The position numbers and the translations under genes are program-made. From NCBI RefSeq assembly GCF_032118995.1, contig NC_092665.1:7745501-7809500 (forward strand): a stretch of 64,000 nucleotides of DNA, read 5' to 3'. This document shows, piece after piece, positions 1-12,500 of the stretch (positions within the stretch are counted from its first letter, which is position 1; every line of letters starts with the position of its first letter). The notes below the pieces were generated by a model. It was not told the origin of the DNA and ran no database searches. It was given only the letters and a program-made list of their open reading frames with translations. Origin of the DNA: Asterias amurensis (taxonomy: Eukaryota > Echinodermata > Asteroidea > Forcipulatida > Asteriidae).

Positions 1-465
1 TGAATGCATGTTTATGAGTGCAAGGCAATGGTGCGAATATGATCATGAGTTGAAAGATGGAATGTTCTATTCAACAAGGCGGAGCCGAGTTGAATGGAAC
101 ATTCCATCTTTATGAAAATACACTATTGCACGCAATGGAAAACATTCATTATTTGTTTTAATAGATCTTTGTCATTTTGATTAGAGGATACAACTTTCAC
201 CTAATAACAAACAAAAGCGTAGGGCCTAGGCCATAAATTTTTTATTGTGAAATTACACCCGTTTCTTTTGGGTCGGCCTGTTGGATTCAATTGTGACTAT
301 TTTGAGACACGCATATGCCGACTATGTGCCTTACAGTAACTCTGCTGCATAACCAAAGACGCGCACGCAATGTGCAACATTACTTTTCGGATGAAACAAA
401 AAAATGCATGCTGAATGGAACGAAAAATATTGTACAAAACATTGTTAGGGTAACGTGGGGTATAC
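1..465. other. non-coding left edge with a short foldback
   Basis: AGATGGAATGTTC near 56 and its complement GAACATTCCATCT near 103 form a hairpin of about 60 bases, probably a small MITE. I see no exon; the missing GLT8D1 first exon might be here or left of the window. Confidence 0.5.
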
Positions 466-2187
466 CCAAGTCAACTTATGATATCCCAGTTCAACCCTTC
501 CCAAGTCAACTCATCCCTAGTCAACTTATCCCAACTCAACTCATCCAAAGTTAACTCATCCCAATTCAACTCGTCCCAAGTCAACTCCTCCCAAGTCAAC
601 TCATCCCAAGTCAACTCATCCCAACTCAACTCATCCCAAGTCAACTCCTCCCAAGTCAACCCTTCCCAAGTCAACCTTTCCCAAGTCAACTCTTCCCAAG
701 TCAACTCATCCCAAGTCAACTCCTCCCAAGTCAACTCATCCCAAGTCAACTCATCACAAGTCAACTCATCCCAAGTCAACCCTTCCCAAGTCAACCCTTC
801 CCAAGTCAACTCGTCCCTAGTCAACTTAACCCAACTCAACTCATCCAAAGTCAACTCATCCCAAGTCAACTCATCCCAAGTCAAGTCCTCCCAAGTCAAC
901 TCATCCCAATTCAACTTATCCCAAGTCAACTCATCCGAATTCAACCCTTCCCAAGTCAACTCATCCCAAATCAACTCATCCCAAGTCAACTCATCCCAAG
1001 TCAACTCAACCCAAGTCAACTCATCCCAAGTCAACTCATCCAAAGTCAACTCATCCCAAGTCAACTCATCCCAAGTCAAGTCCTCCCAAGTCAACTCATC
1101 CCAATTCAACTTATCCCAAGTCAACTCATCCGAATTCAACCCTTCCCAAGTCAACTCATCCCAAGTCAACTCATCCCAAGTCAACTCATCCCAAGTCAAC
1201 TCAACCCAAGTCAACCCTTCCCAAGTCAACCCTTCCCAAGTCAACTCATCCCTAGTCAACTTAACCCAACTCAACTCATCCAAAGTCAACTCATCCCAAG
1301 TCAACTCATCTCAAGTCAACTCCTCCCAAATCAACTCCTCCCAAGTCAACTCATCCCAATTCAACTCATCCCAAGTCAACTCATCCGAATTCAACCCTTC
1401 CCAAGTCAACTCATCCCAAGTCAACTCATCCCAAGTCAACTCATCCCAAGTCAACTCAACCCAAGTCAACTCATCCTGAGTCAACTCTTCCCAAGTCAAC
1501 TCATCCCAATTCAACTCGTCCCAAGTCAACTCCTCCCAAGTCAACTCATCCCAAGTCAACTCCTCCCAAGTCAACTCATCCCAAGTCAACTCCTCCCAAG
1601 TCAACCCTTCCCAAGTCAACCCTTCCCAAGTCGACTCCTCCCAAGTCAGATCATCCCACGTCAACCCTTCCCAAGTCAACTTTTCCCAATCAAACATCCT
1701 AAGTCAACTTATCCCAAGTCAACTCCTCCCAAGTCAACTCATCCCAAGTCAACTCATCCCGAGTCAACTCTTCCTAAGTCAACTCATCCCAATTCAACTC
1801 ATCCCAAGTCAACTCATCCGAATTCAACCCTTCCCAAGTCAACTCATCCCAAGTCAACTCATCCCAAGTCAACTCATCCCAAGTCAAATCATCCCACGTC
1901 AACCCTTCCCAAGTCAACTTTTCCCAATCAAACATCCTAAGTCAACTTATCCCAAGTCAACCCTTCCAAAGTCAACCCTTGCCAAGTCAACCCTTCCCAA
2001 GTCAACTCCTCCAAAGTCAACCCTTCCCAAGTCAACCCTTCCCAAGTCAACCCTTCCCAAGTCAACTCCTCCCAAGTCAACTCATCCCAATTCAACTCAT
2101 CCCACGTCAACTCATCCCACGTCAACCCTTCCCAAGACAACCCTTCCCAAGTCAACCCTTCCCAAGTCAACCCTTTCCAAGTCAACT
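466..2187. repeat. 15-bp minisatellite, about 1.7 kb
   Basis: Tandem units of CCAAGTCAACTCATC with point variants. A block with AATTCAACTTATC and CCGAATTCAACCC recurs at about 886-960 and 1072-1146, and an out-of-step block (CCCAATCAAACATCCTAAG) recurs at 1684 and 1922, so whole segments have duplicated. The right end runs directly into half of a TTAA family 2 element. The unit length is a multiple of three, so open frames on both strands are artefacts. Confidence 0.97.
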
Positions 2188-2383
2188 CAAAATTTTGACT
2201 CCCATAAATGGCTGCCGTGTTAGTGTACAAGGTAAAAAGAAAACCACGCAATTTGGAGGCATATTTGTGTAGATCATTGTATTCTACTTTTACAACATCT
2301 TTCTACCCATGTGCATTTTATAACAAACGGTTACAGAACGCTTTTCAAAGACCAACTCGACCGATCCAAGGCAACGTGTTCCT
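2188..2383. mobile_element. TTAA family 2, right half only
   Basis: Starts at the palindrome centre (AAAATTTTGACTCCCATAAA) and ends GATCCAAGGCAACGTGTTCCT before TTAA at 2384. The left arm is missing; the 15-bp minisatellite is in its place. Confidence 0.8.
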
Positions 2384-2390
2384 TTAAGGA

Positions 2391-2460
2391 CACAGGTATT
2401 ATGGCTAGAGATTCGAACCCACACTCTGCTGATCAGAAACACCATAGTTTGAATACATGT
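2391..2460 (-). mobile_element. tRNA-derived SINE fragment
   Basis: The minus strand reads GTGTGGGTTCGAATCTC, a B-box-like sequence, next to the GLT8D1 anchor exon. Confidence 0.35.
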
Positions 2461-2483
2461 CTTTTCATTTTACTTTGTACCAG

Positions 2484-2576
2484 TTGTTGCTTTGGTTATT
2501 ATCATTGTTGTGGTCTACATGCTGGTGTTTTACCTGCCCATACCTGGAGCCCAAGGAGATGACAGACAAGCAAAAG
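2484..2576 (+). CDS. GLT8D1: GLT8D1 exon: membrane anchor
   Basis: Begins after a pyrimidine-rich acceptor ending in CAG and ends at the donor GTAAAG. It encodes a run of about 20 V, I, L, A, M and F residues followed by FYLPIPGAQGDDRQAK. It starts and ends in phase 1, so an upstream exon must supply the first base and the initiator Met. Confidence 0.75.
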
Positions 2577-5500
2577 GTAAAGTACAGTAGTTTTCTCTAA
2601 AAAAGTACATCGCAAAACAAACAGTTCAGTCCAAGTGGTGGTATGGGGATGTAGGCCCCCTATGCTTTCATTATTATAAGTCAGTTGTACTTATTCTTCA
2701 TGCTTGGTGTCAGTGCCCTGCTCATTCCCCTGAGTGACATTCTGACTGTGAGCCCTTTTTGTTGTTTCTTTTGCACTTCTATAAATGTGAGCAAGAAGGA
2801 CTAAGGGGCACAGGTCCCTATGAATGGTTTTGAAGGACCTGCAGCCGATTTCATGAAACGCTAGGATTTATCCTAACTTAGGATGGGTTCAATGCATCCT
2901 TACGTTACCGATACTGAACTTAACTCATCCTAAGTCCTAAGACTAATTTAAGTTAGGAACAGGAAGAGTTTGGTGAAATCCACGGCTGTACTCTTTTAAA
3001 AACTTTTAAAGCCTTCCTTGGTTACCAATTTTGACAAGAGCATGTGCGTAGTTCAAACATTTTCTTAACGCTTTTTTTGTAATCCCTCCTAAGTAGGATG
3101 TCTGTGAAGTCTACAATCACACAAAAACGTCTAAGGATAAAAAAAATCTTTATCCCTGATGAATTGATACCTTTATTCGATAAGTAATTCTAGTCTTGTC
3201 ACAAGTCCTCAGTTTGAATGTACAAGTACTGTATACACACTTGACCAAGGCACTCTATGTATGCAACATCTGCAAACCTGGGCCCAATTTCATGGCTCTG
3301 CTTACCGCCAAATTCTGCGCTTAAGATCACCATTCTCTGCTTACTTGCAAGCACCAAATTTCTGCACTAGCTGTGTATTTTTTAAGCATGGAATGCCTAG
3401 TAAAGTGAAGTACGCACGTGCACAAGCCAAAATTTTCTTCCAACCCGAGAAATACGCTTGACGTAAGTGCAGAATTCCCGCAAGCGCAGATTCTTTGCCT
3501 ACAGTGTAAGCAGAAGCATAAATAGGGCCTTGTGTGTCAAAACGCTCCAACAAACATGCTGTGCTTTAGAGAACTTGAAAAGGATTAAACACTGGCTAGT
3601 AATTCATTTCAATGTAAAAAATAAACCAAATTGAATAACTACATGGAAACTAAATATTTTAAATGTTTTCTTGTTTTCATAACGAACAGTAGAATTTAGT
3701 GTTATTAAGCCAAGTGTATATTTACATAGTATGTGTGTATACTTCTTTAGAACATTTTGTTAGATACAATGAATTTAGTATCTATGCCAAAACTTGTCTT
3801 TTTTTATTTTCATAGACAACACTTGACTTAAAATGTGTCAAAATTTGATTTTTGTTTTTCTTTTCCTCACTTTCCAATCTCAAGGTCTCTTAGATAACAA
3901 GCCAGATGCACCACTTGGCGTTCTTCTTGCACCAAATCAAGCCCCCCAAAACACAAGTCAAGTCAAGTTGGCTCCTAAACAAGCCTCCAAATTGAATAAA
4001 CCTCATCCAGGCACAGATGTTGTCAATGTTGTTGTTTGTTCAGACGAAAAAACTTTGGGTGGTTTGATTGCAACGGTGAACAGCATTTGGCTCAATTCGA
4101 AGGCACATGTCAAATTCCATGTTGTGGTGGACAAGGTTTCACAGTTACACTTAAGGTAAGATGTTTGTAATTAACTGTTTAACGTTTATAGCAGGCCTGT
4201 ATGCTTGTTTATGAAAGGGTAAGGGCACCAAGGCATTTTCCTCCATATGAAGAACTTTGGCCCCGTTTTGAGCAGATAATCCCTCACGCTGTGTGTGTGC
4301 ACAGCCAGGAATGGGACAATTCATTTACATTTTATGCAGGCGTCAATTTGTAGTCCAAGCTTGTAATTTGTAGTCCAAGCTTCACCCTTTGAATTATTTC
4401 CATAGGTGAAGCTTCACTTTTTCAGTTTTCGCCAGGTCTGACGCTTCACCACTGTTTCACCATATTGGCCATTTGTATAGTTCAAGCTTCACCTCTATTA
4501 TACATATTTATACACGTTCGCAATCGCTAGCCTGAACATCTGACATCTTTCCTTGCTGATAAGGTATAGACAGGGGACCAGTCTAGTTCGCCTCGTTGCT
4601 AACTTTCGCTAACGTTGGCGGCGCACAGCTCGTTCCACTCGAAATGAGATCGGTAGCAAACGTGCGCAAACTTGGCAACGTTTGCGCAAGTGGAACGCAC
4701 CACAGGATGCAGTTTGCAAGGTGGTGCGGCGCGCAATGTTAGAATGTGTGTATTTGTGTGGGCAAACTTCAGTTCAAAAATTGCGCGCACGCAAATTCCA
4801 AGTTGGCTTGCGCGAATTTCAAAAAGGCCATTTTCAAAGATTGCATCACAATTACAGTTGTTTGAAACGCCACGACTTCGACATACTTTCGGCGCGACCG
4901 ATGTCGTGGATTCGATGTCACATCACCAAACACAAATAAGGCTCGTCAACGCTTCACCCTTTTAATTAACTTTATAGGTAACACTTCACCCAATTATTAA
5001 AATTATTGACCTCAGGCTTCGGCATCGAAACGGCGTCGATATTTTGTGACCTCTGAGGAGGGTCGGTCCAATTAATATGATCGGTTGTCATGGAAACATC
5101 ACAAGAATGTGGTACAGCATATTGTTTCCATTCATCCAATGTCCTTTAGGGTTGAAAATAATTAATTTATCAGTACTGCTGCATACGTACATTTCTAGTA
5201 TTACTTAATTTGCCTGTATACATCCCATCACAATGTACATTGATTTACGAAGACAATATTTTTGTTTTCCAGGCAGGCAAACAAATAAGTGAAACTATGT
5301 CGTGTTATGTTTGTCTGGGTTCGAGTCCCAGTCGTGACACTTGTGTCCCTAAGCAAGACACTTAACTTCGTCCTTCAGATGGCACGTAAAGCCGTTGGTC
5401 CTGAGTGCTGTGTAGCGCATGTAAAAGAACCCAGTGAACTTATGGAATAAAGAAGGGGTTTGCCCAGGTGTTCCTGGCTGTGGCTGCTAAAACAACCTTG

Positions 5501-8500
5501 GTGCTGCTATAGAATTGGGTCTGAGAACTCATACCTTCAGTAACATATCTGTCTGTAAAAATGTATACTAAGCACCTTGACTGTACTTTGTTGGTATATA
5601 AGACTTCAGTATATTATTATAAGATTCTTCCCTTTATTTTGTCTTGGTCTTTTGAATTTGTTATTTTGTCTGTTAATATGCCTGTAATATTTTGCGTATC
5701 TTATTCAGATCCTGGTTTGCGGTCCCTGCTCTACAAGACATTGACTATACAATGGTGACCTTCAATGAATCTTGGATTCAAACTAAACCACCTGACAAGG
5801 ATGGCAAGAAAGATAATGTCCCACCGGTTAGTCACAGTTTCCGATGATTTACAACAGAATTAAGTTGAGATTTAAGTGTTTATTAAAAAGCAGCCAATGT
5901 AATAACCTACTGAGGTGCTGTTGTTTTTGAGAAATGAGTAAAACAAGTTAGTGAGACGCAAACTATTTTAGCATGTAAAACTTATTTTTGTGACTTGTTT
6001 TATTCATTTCTCATCTTCTAAAGAGGAACTATAGGCCTACAAATCAGGATCGGTTTCATCCAGCATTTTTTCATGGCAAAATATTTTGACTGAACAAGTT
6101 TTGTGCACACAGAATGGTAGCATTAAGTAGCAAATGATGATTTTTGAATAGCAACTAATACATTTTGCATAGTGTTTTGCTCTGCTATACAAGGGCAATT
6201 TCTCACTGCAAACGTGTACACAGACACAGAACTGGAACCAATGAACCATCAGGGGTGCTTTATCAACTTAGCAAAGGTAAGGGTTACATTTGGGTTTATT
6301 TTTTGGTTAGCGGTTAAAAGGAACATGTAACTTCCATTTAACTCCCAAACCAATGTTACCCATCCCAATCCAAACAACGGGTACTTTTTGTAGGACACAA
6401 AACACACTGTCCACCAGCTTTACATCAAAACTTATTTACATTAAAACACCAACCTTGTCCAGTGTGACACGATCTTGTCACTTTTGGACAAACAGAGTGG
6501 GAAAATTTATTTTTGAATGTTAGGAAGCAAATGTAGTGTCCGTTAATTCTCCATATGGGACGCTAAATTTGGCAGTGTCACGGTAGATTACATGGCAAAA
6601 TAAATGCGTGTTACTCCACTCAAAGCGCTGGACACCTTTTGTAATTGTCAAACACCAGTCTTCTCAGTGTGTCTCAATATATGCTTAAATTAACAAACCT
6701 ATGCAAATTTTAAACTCAATTGGTTGTGAACTTGCAAGAAAATAACAGAAAAAAAACACCCTTGTCGCACAAGTTTTGTGCTTTCAGATGCCTTGAATTT
6801 GAGATCTCAGCTTAGGTCTCAAATTCACTTAAAATATTTAGTGAGAAAATACTTCCATCTCAAAAACTATGTTACATCAGAGGAGGCTGTTTCTCACAGT
6901 GTTATATACTACCAACAGCTCTCCATAGCTTGTTACCAATAAGTTTTATGGAAGCAATTATTTTGAGTAAATACCAATATTGTCCAGTGCCTTTAAATGA
7001 CAAGGATCTGTGTGTGTGGTAGAATTATATTAAATGTTTTATTTTACAATAAACCAAGTAAAATTGAACTTCTTTTCAGATGACATATGCTCGCTTCTAC
7101 TTCCCAAGACTCTTCCCAACGCTAAGTGGTCGAGTAATATTTGTTGACAGTGACACCGTTGTGCAAGGTGACATTGCTGAGTTAAATAATACCAAAATGG
7201 AGCCTGGTGTTGCCGTTGCATTGTCAGATGATTGCAGCTCAGTATCAAGCAGAGCAAGTTTACGCCAGGTAATGACAATCAATTTAATTCAACAATTCAA
7301 ATTTGTGGCGTGTAGTGGCCTGGCGGTTAAGAGCATCGGATTCAAGCTCTGGTGTTTGATCAGCAGCGTGTGGCTTTTTGTCCCGGTCGTGACGCTTGTG
7401 TCCTTAAGCAAGACACTTCACATTGATTGCTTCGTAAAGTTAGGGAGGTAGTGCTTTCTGCTCTGGATGATACCCAAGCCTTCATACATGTGGACTGTAA
7501 AGGGGTAACCCTGTTTCAGCCCCAGGAATAGGTAGCAACGGTCCCTGGTAAAAATAAACTGTAGCCCACACCTTGAAGTGGCCTTCCAGGCCTTTTGTGT
7601 CTGGCGACTGGTTTAATGATGATTTACAATAAAACAGAATACATTCATGATACTAGATAACAGTAGAAAAAGGGCAGAGTTAGTGAAATAGAGGCAATCC
7701 CCGGTAAGCGTTTGCTTGATTTGGGAATGCAAACCGGACAAGACAATGGACACAAAAGACAAAAACATTTACAAACAGACAGACAGACAGACAATACGTA
7801 TTCGGAAACTGCTTCGGGCCAATCTGTAAAAGAACATTTCAGCTTATACACTTTTTGCAATTTACCTATGGTTTCAAGTTTTGTTTCAAGCACAAGATTG
7901 TATTCCCTTTTTTTCTGATGTTGGAAGTTGAAAATCCATTCTTGTAATTCTGGTAGTTTACCTTTCAAAAATTTTGAAATATTTTTAGAAAACAACAGGT
8001 CTGTGAGTTCATGTACATCCGTGATTATAAATGATTGATTTATTTATTTCCCATACTTTTAATTTTACTTAACGAGGTAAAAGAAAAACTGTGCAATTTC
8101 GAGGCATGTTTGTGTGGATCATTGTATTCTACTTTACAACATCTTTCTACCCATATTTTTATGCATTTTATAACAAACGGTTACAAACACTTTTCAAAGA
8201 CCAACTCGACCGATCCAAGGTAACATGTTCCTTTAATATTTTTTTCACAATTTGTGAACTCAGCAGGCTGATGTTTACCTGTACTGAACCCCATAACCTT
8301 GTTGGAGGTCATAGGGGCACTACCACAGCTGACTTATTGACGATTGAGGGCCATCCAATGCGGTCCTCCGCTAATCTCTGGGAGATACTGAATGTCAGGC
8401 CTGTCCACTCCTGGATGTTGCCTTCCCATCGTTTCCTTTGTCTTTCTTGTTTTCTTTCCCCAGGGACTGTGCCTTTGGTCTTTGAGAGTCCTGTTTAATA

Positions 8501-9539
8501 ATAATAGGCAATCCCTCGATGTTGAGGAAGATGTTCTACACATATCAACAAAGTTATAGACTGTGCAAGTCTCGCGCAGATTTGATCTTCCGGGACCATT
8601 GTGGTCCCAACCTTATGGAGTTTTACGTTGGGGAGATTTTGTTTCGTCCATTACTTTAGTTTAATATAGTTTATGACCATAAAAATGACATATGTTGTTA
8701 AAAATGTAATACTAATTAACAACATATATAAAAGTAAAAATAAAGTCAACATAATAACGAAGAAAAACCGATATTTAAACTTGACCTCAGGTCAGGTTAC
8801 TTGTAAAAAATTAAGAATTTGTGCCCATCTCCGATCACGAAACTTACGCAGACGCTTGTTTTGGCCGCGCGGGGTGGAAAGCCTTTTCATTGGTCGCTTA
8901 GGCGTCGGCTTCCTCTTTAAAATGTGTCACGCGTTTATCTAACGCCCTTGCGACCATCGTGTCTCCGCGTATAAACCAGCTTTCAGTAGTTTCACATTCG
9001 GGCGTAGATTTACAAAAGGGGTTTCAAAACATTTGAGATCAACTAAACATCCTTGTCCCAGAGTTTTACTTTTGTCTATATATAGACTTTAACCGATAAT
9101 TGTGTATTAGTTTAAAAAGATAAAACTAATTTAACAAGCTCTAATGGATATTTTTGTTGTTCAGATTCGGCATTAAGAAAAAAATTAAGCAAAGATTTGA
9201 TTCATAAAAAAATTAAGTTCTTCAGTTGTCGTGTTTTCTCGCTCCGGTGCGCGCGAGACTTGCACAGTCTATTAGGGTTGAGGTAGTTGGTGCCTAAGGT
9301 GACTCCGTCGATGACTCAAAAGTCCGATCCGTGAGCCACATACTCTCAGGCAGATGTCACAGGTTGTAGTTAAGGGGAGGGTTGAACCATGGAGATGTCT
9401 TTTTCGTTCCCTCTCCTTTCTCAGCTGTCGCTTAGCGGTGCTTCAAGTGCTGTTGTTGCCTGTGCCACTCTGTAAAAGATTTCTGATTTGGACCCTGTGT
9501 CTGTGATGATTGCACCAAGGTACTTGAAGCTGTTGTCAG

Positions 9540-9573
<34 letters not shown>

Positions 9574-12500
9574 GACTTGTAATGCGCACATATCCACCCT
9601 GCTGGGTGTTCAAGGCGCAGTAAAACCAAAAACAAAACAAAAACAAAACACAACACAAAGAAAAACAGACACAACAAAATTAGTCATTGAAAACCTGTGA
9701 CATAAGATAAGTTTTGAGAAGAGACTTGAATTTTGCAGTACAAACACAAGATCGAAGATTAAGTGGTAGAGAGTTCCAGATGCGTGGCGCGGCTACAGAA
9801 AAAGACCTGTCACCCCATGAGTGTCGAGACTTGGGTTCAATGAGGAGAAGCATAGAACTTGATCGAAGATTCCTTGATGGAGTGTAAACGTGAAGCAGTT
9901 CAGAAATATAGTGGGGAGCCTTGCCATTAAGAGCTTTGTGGACAATGAGCATCAGCTTGAAGATGATTCGTTGAGAGATAGGCAGCCAGTGTAATTGTTT
10001 TAGAATGGGGGTGATAGAACAGGATTTTCTAGACAGTGTCACAATGCGGGCAGCAGTATTTTGGAGCCGTTGAAGTCGGGAAATCTGGTTGTTAGGAAGA
10101 CTGTAGAGAAGAGCATTGCCGTTGTCAAGACGAGAAGTAACAAATGCGTGAATGACCTTTTCAGTGGCACTTTTGTCCAAGTACTTGCGAATCTTACCTA
10201 TATTCCTGATGTGATATGATGATAAACGAACAATGTTGTTGATGTGTGGCTGAAGTGTCATCGATGAATCAAAAATAACCCCTAAGTTCCGAGCTTTCAG
10301 CGAGGGAGCTATCCGAGCATCACCGATGGAGATGTATGGCACTGAAACCTTAGTTAACTGTTGACGTGACCCAAATAGAAGGAACTCTGTCTTATCATCA
10401 TTTAACTTCAGGAAGTTTTGTTGTGTCCAACGTCGAATCTCTTGGATGCATTTCTCAAGTCTTGCAATAGATGCATTGGCGTTTTCTTGAGAAGATTTAA
10501 ACGTGATGTATAGCTGAGTGTCGTCTGCATACACATGGTAATTCAGATTAAATTTCAGGATGATGTCACGAATCGGTAAAGTGTATAGCGTAAACCACTG
10601 CGGGCCGAGTACCGACCCCTGTGGCACAGAGTAGTTCAAAACAACAGGGTCGGATATCGCGGTGCCAATACATACATGCTGAGTTCTATTGTAGAGATAC
10701 GATTTGCACCATGCTAGGGCTGTGTCCTCTATGCCAAGGTGATTCTGGAGCCGAGAGAGAAGGATGTTGTGATCGACAGTGTCAAAAGCAGCACTCAAGT
10801 CTAGCAGGACTAGTGCTGTTAGGTTACCATTGTCCATTGCAGAGAGAATATCGTTGCTCACACGGACTAGTGCAGCCTCGGTCCCATGGAAAGGCTTGTA
10901 TGCTGACTGGAACAATTCGGACAGGTTGAAAGTATGAATGTGATCAGAAATACGTGATGAAACTACTCGTTCGATGACTTTTTCAAGATATTTTAAGTTT
11001 GCAACCGGTCTGTAGTTTTTGAATATCTCCTTGTCCAGGTTTGGTTTCTTGATGAGCGGCCTGATGTAGGAAACTTTGAGGCTATCGGGGAAACAACCGG
11101 AACTGAGGGATTCGTTTACAAGCTTAGTGATGTAGGGTACAAAAATATCGATGTTTTGCTTTATCATGGATGTTGACACTGGATCCAGCTCACAGGATTT
11201 TGAAGGAGATTTCATAATAACCCTTTGAATCTCAGCAACAGTCGCAGGCTCAAACACAGATAGTCTACACTCTGGTTGAAGTTGTGGCAATGTCTGCGGC
11301 ACGTTGTAAGGGACTGATGAAAATGATGAGCGGATGTCTGAAATCTTGGTGACAAAGAATTTCTGGAACTCATTTGCTAAGTCCTGGTCATTGTAAGTGG
11401 ATGGAAGGACAGGGGTTTTGGGTTTGAGCAACAACTTACCAATTATCTTGAAAAGCTTCTTTTGATCTCCTGAGGATTCTTGTACTTGAGATGAATAATG
11501 GATGATCTTTGCCTGGTTGATCAAATTCCTAACTACTTTACATTGGTTGCGATATTCTTGTCGTTGAATTGCCAATTTGCCATTTTTCCGCCACTTCCGC
11601 TCCAGTTGACGACAGATCTTTCTCGCTGTACGAATATCATCATTGAACCAGGAGACTTCAGTTCGGACCTTGACTGATCTCATTTTCCAAGGTGCGTATT
11701 TATCCAAGATGTCACTGACTGTACTCTCATATTGGCTGACATAGGAATCCAAGCAGTCGTGATCAACTTCTAGATTTGCTAAATGGGAGCCTATGTCGCG
11801 GAACACTTCGGTAGGATTAACATGTTTCCATTGTCGGCTCTTTATAGTAACGGTTGGGACTTTGGGCTTGCACAGACTCAAGTTACACATGACTGCATAA
11901 TGGTCTGATAATCCAGGTAGAATAACAAAGTTTGAGACAATTGGTGGGGAGATTTCACGAGTTATGACAAGGTCTAGGCAATGACCGAGACGATGAGTCG
12001 GCTCCTTGATATGCTGGGTAAGACCAAAAGCCTGAAGTAGATGCTTAAACTGGTTTGCATTGGTGTTGTGGATGTCATCAACATGAATGTTAAAGTCGCC
12101 TGTGATGATGATTTCCGATGGATGAAGCAGATATTCCAAAATCAAATTCTCAAACTCCCTTAGAAAACTTGAGAAAGTCACATGTTGGCCGTTTGAATCT
12201 CTTTCAGGTCTGTATACAATGACAAGGCGAACAGATTTAGAGTTTCCGGAAACTTCAGCATGAAGAGATTCAAAAGTTGTGTACTGGACGTCATTACTTT
12301 TCACAGAGACGGATAAAGTAGATCTGTACAGTATTGCAACTCCTCCACCAGTCTTGTGAGGTCTTGGGATGTGATGAAAGTAGTAGCCAGCAGGGGTACA
12401 CTGACGACATGTTAAGTTGTCGTCTGGTCTCAGCCATGTTTCTGAAACGGCAACAAGGTCCAGATCTTTTTGCAGAACAAAATCAGCAAAATCGTCATAC

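Noticed and set aside
471..1697. Long ORFs on both strands with LTWDELTW or SSQVNSSQ repeats
   Set aside because: They are translations of the 15-bp minisatellite, whose period is a multiple of three; both strands and several frames stay open without any codon bias or splice context.
2311..2562. 83-codon ORF as the start of GLT8D1
   Set aside because: It is in a different frame from the anchor exon and runs through a family 2 element and a SINE fragment.
9432..9700. ORFs with poly-Asn or poly-Tyr
   Set aside because: Products of the (AAT)n tail of the LINE.
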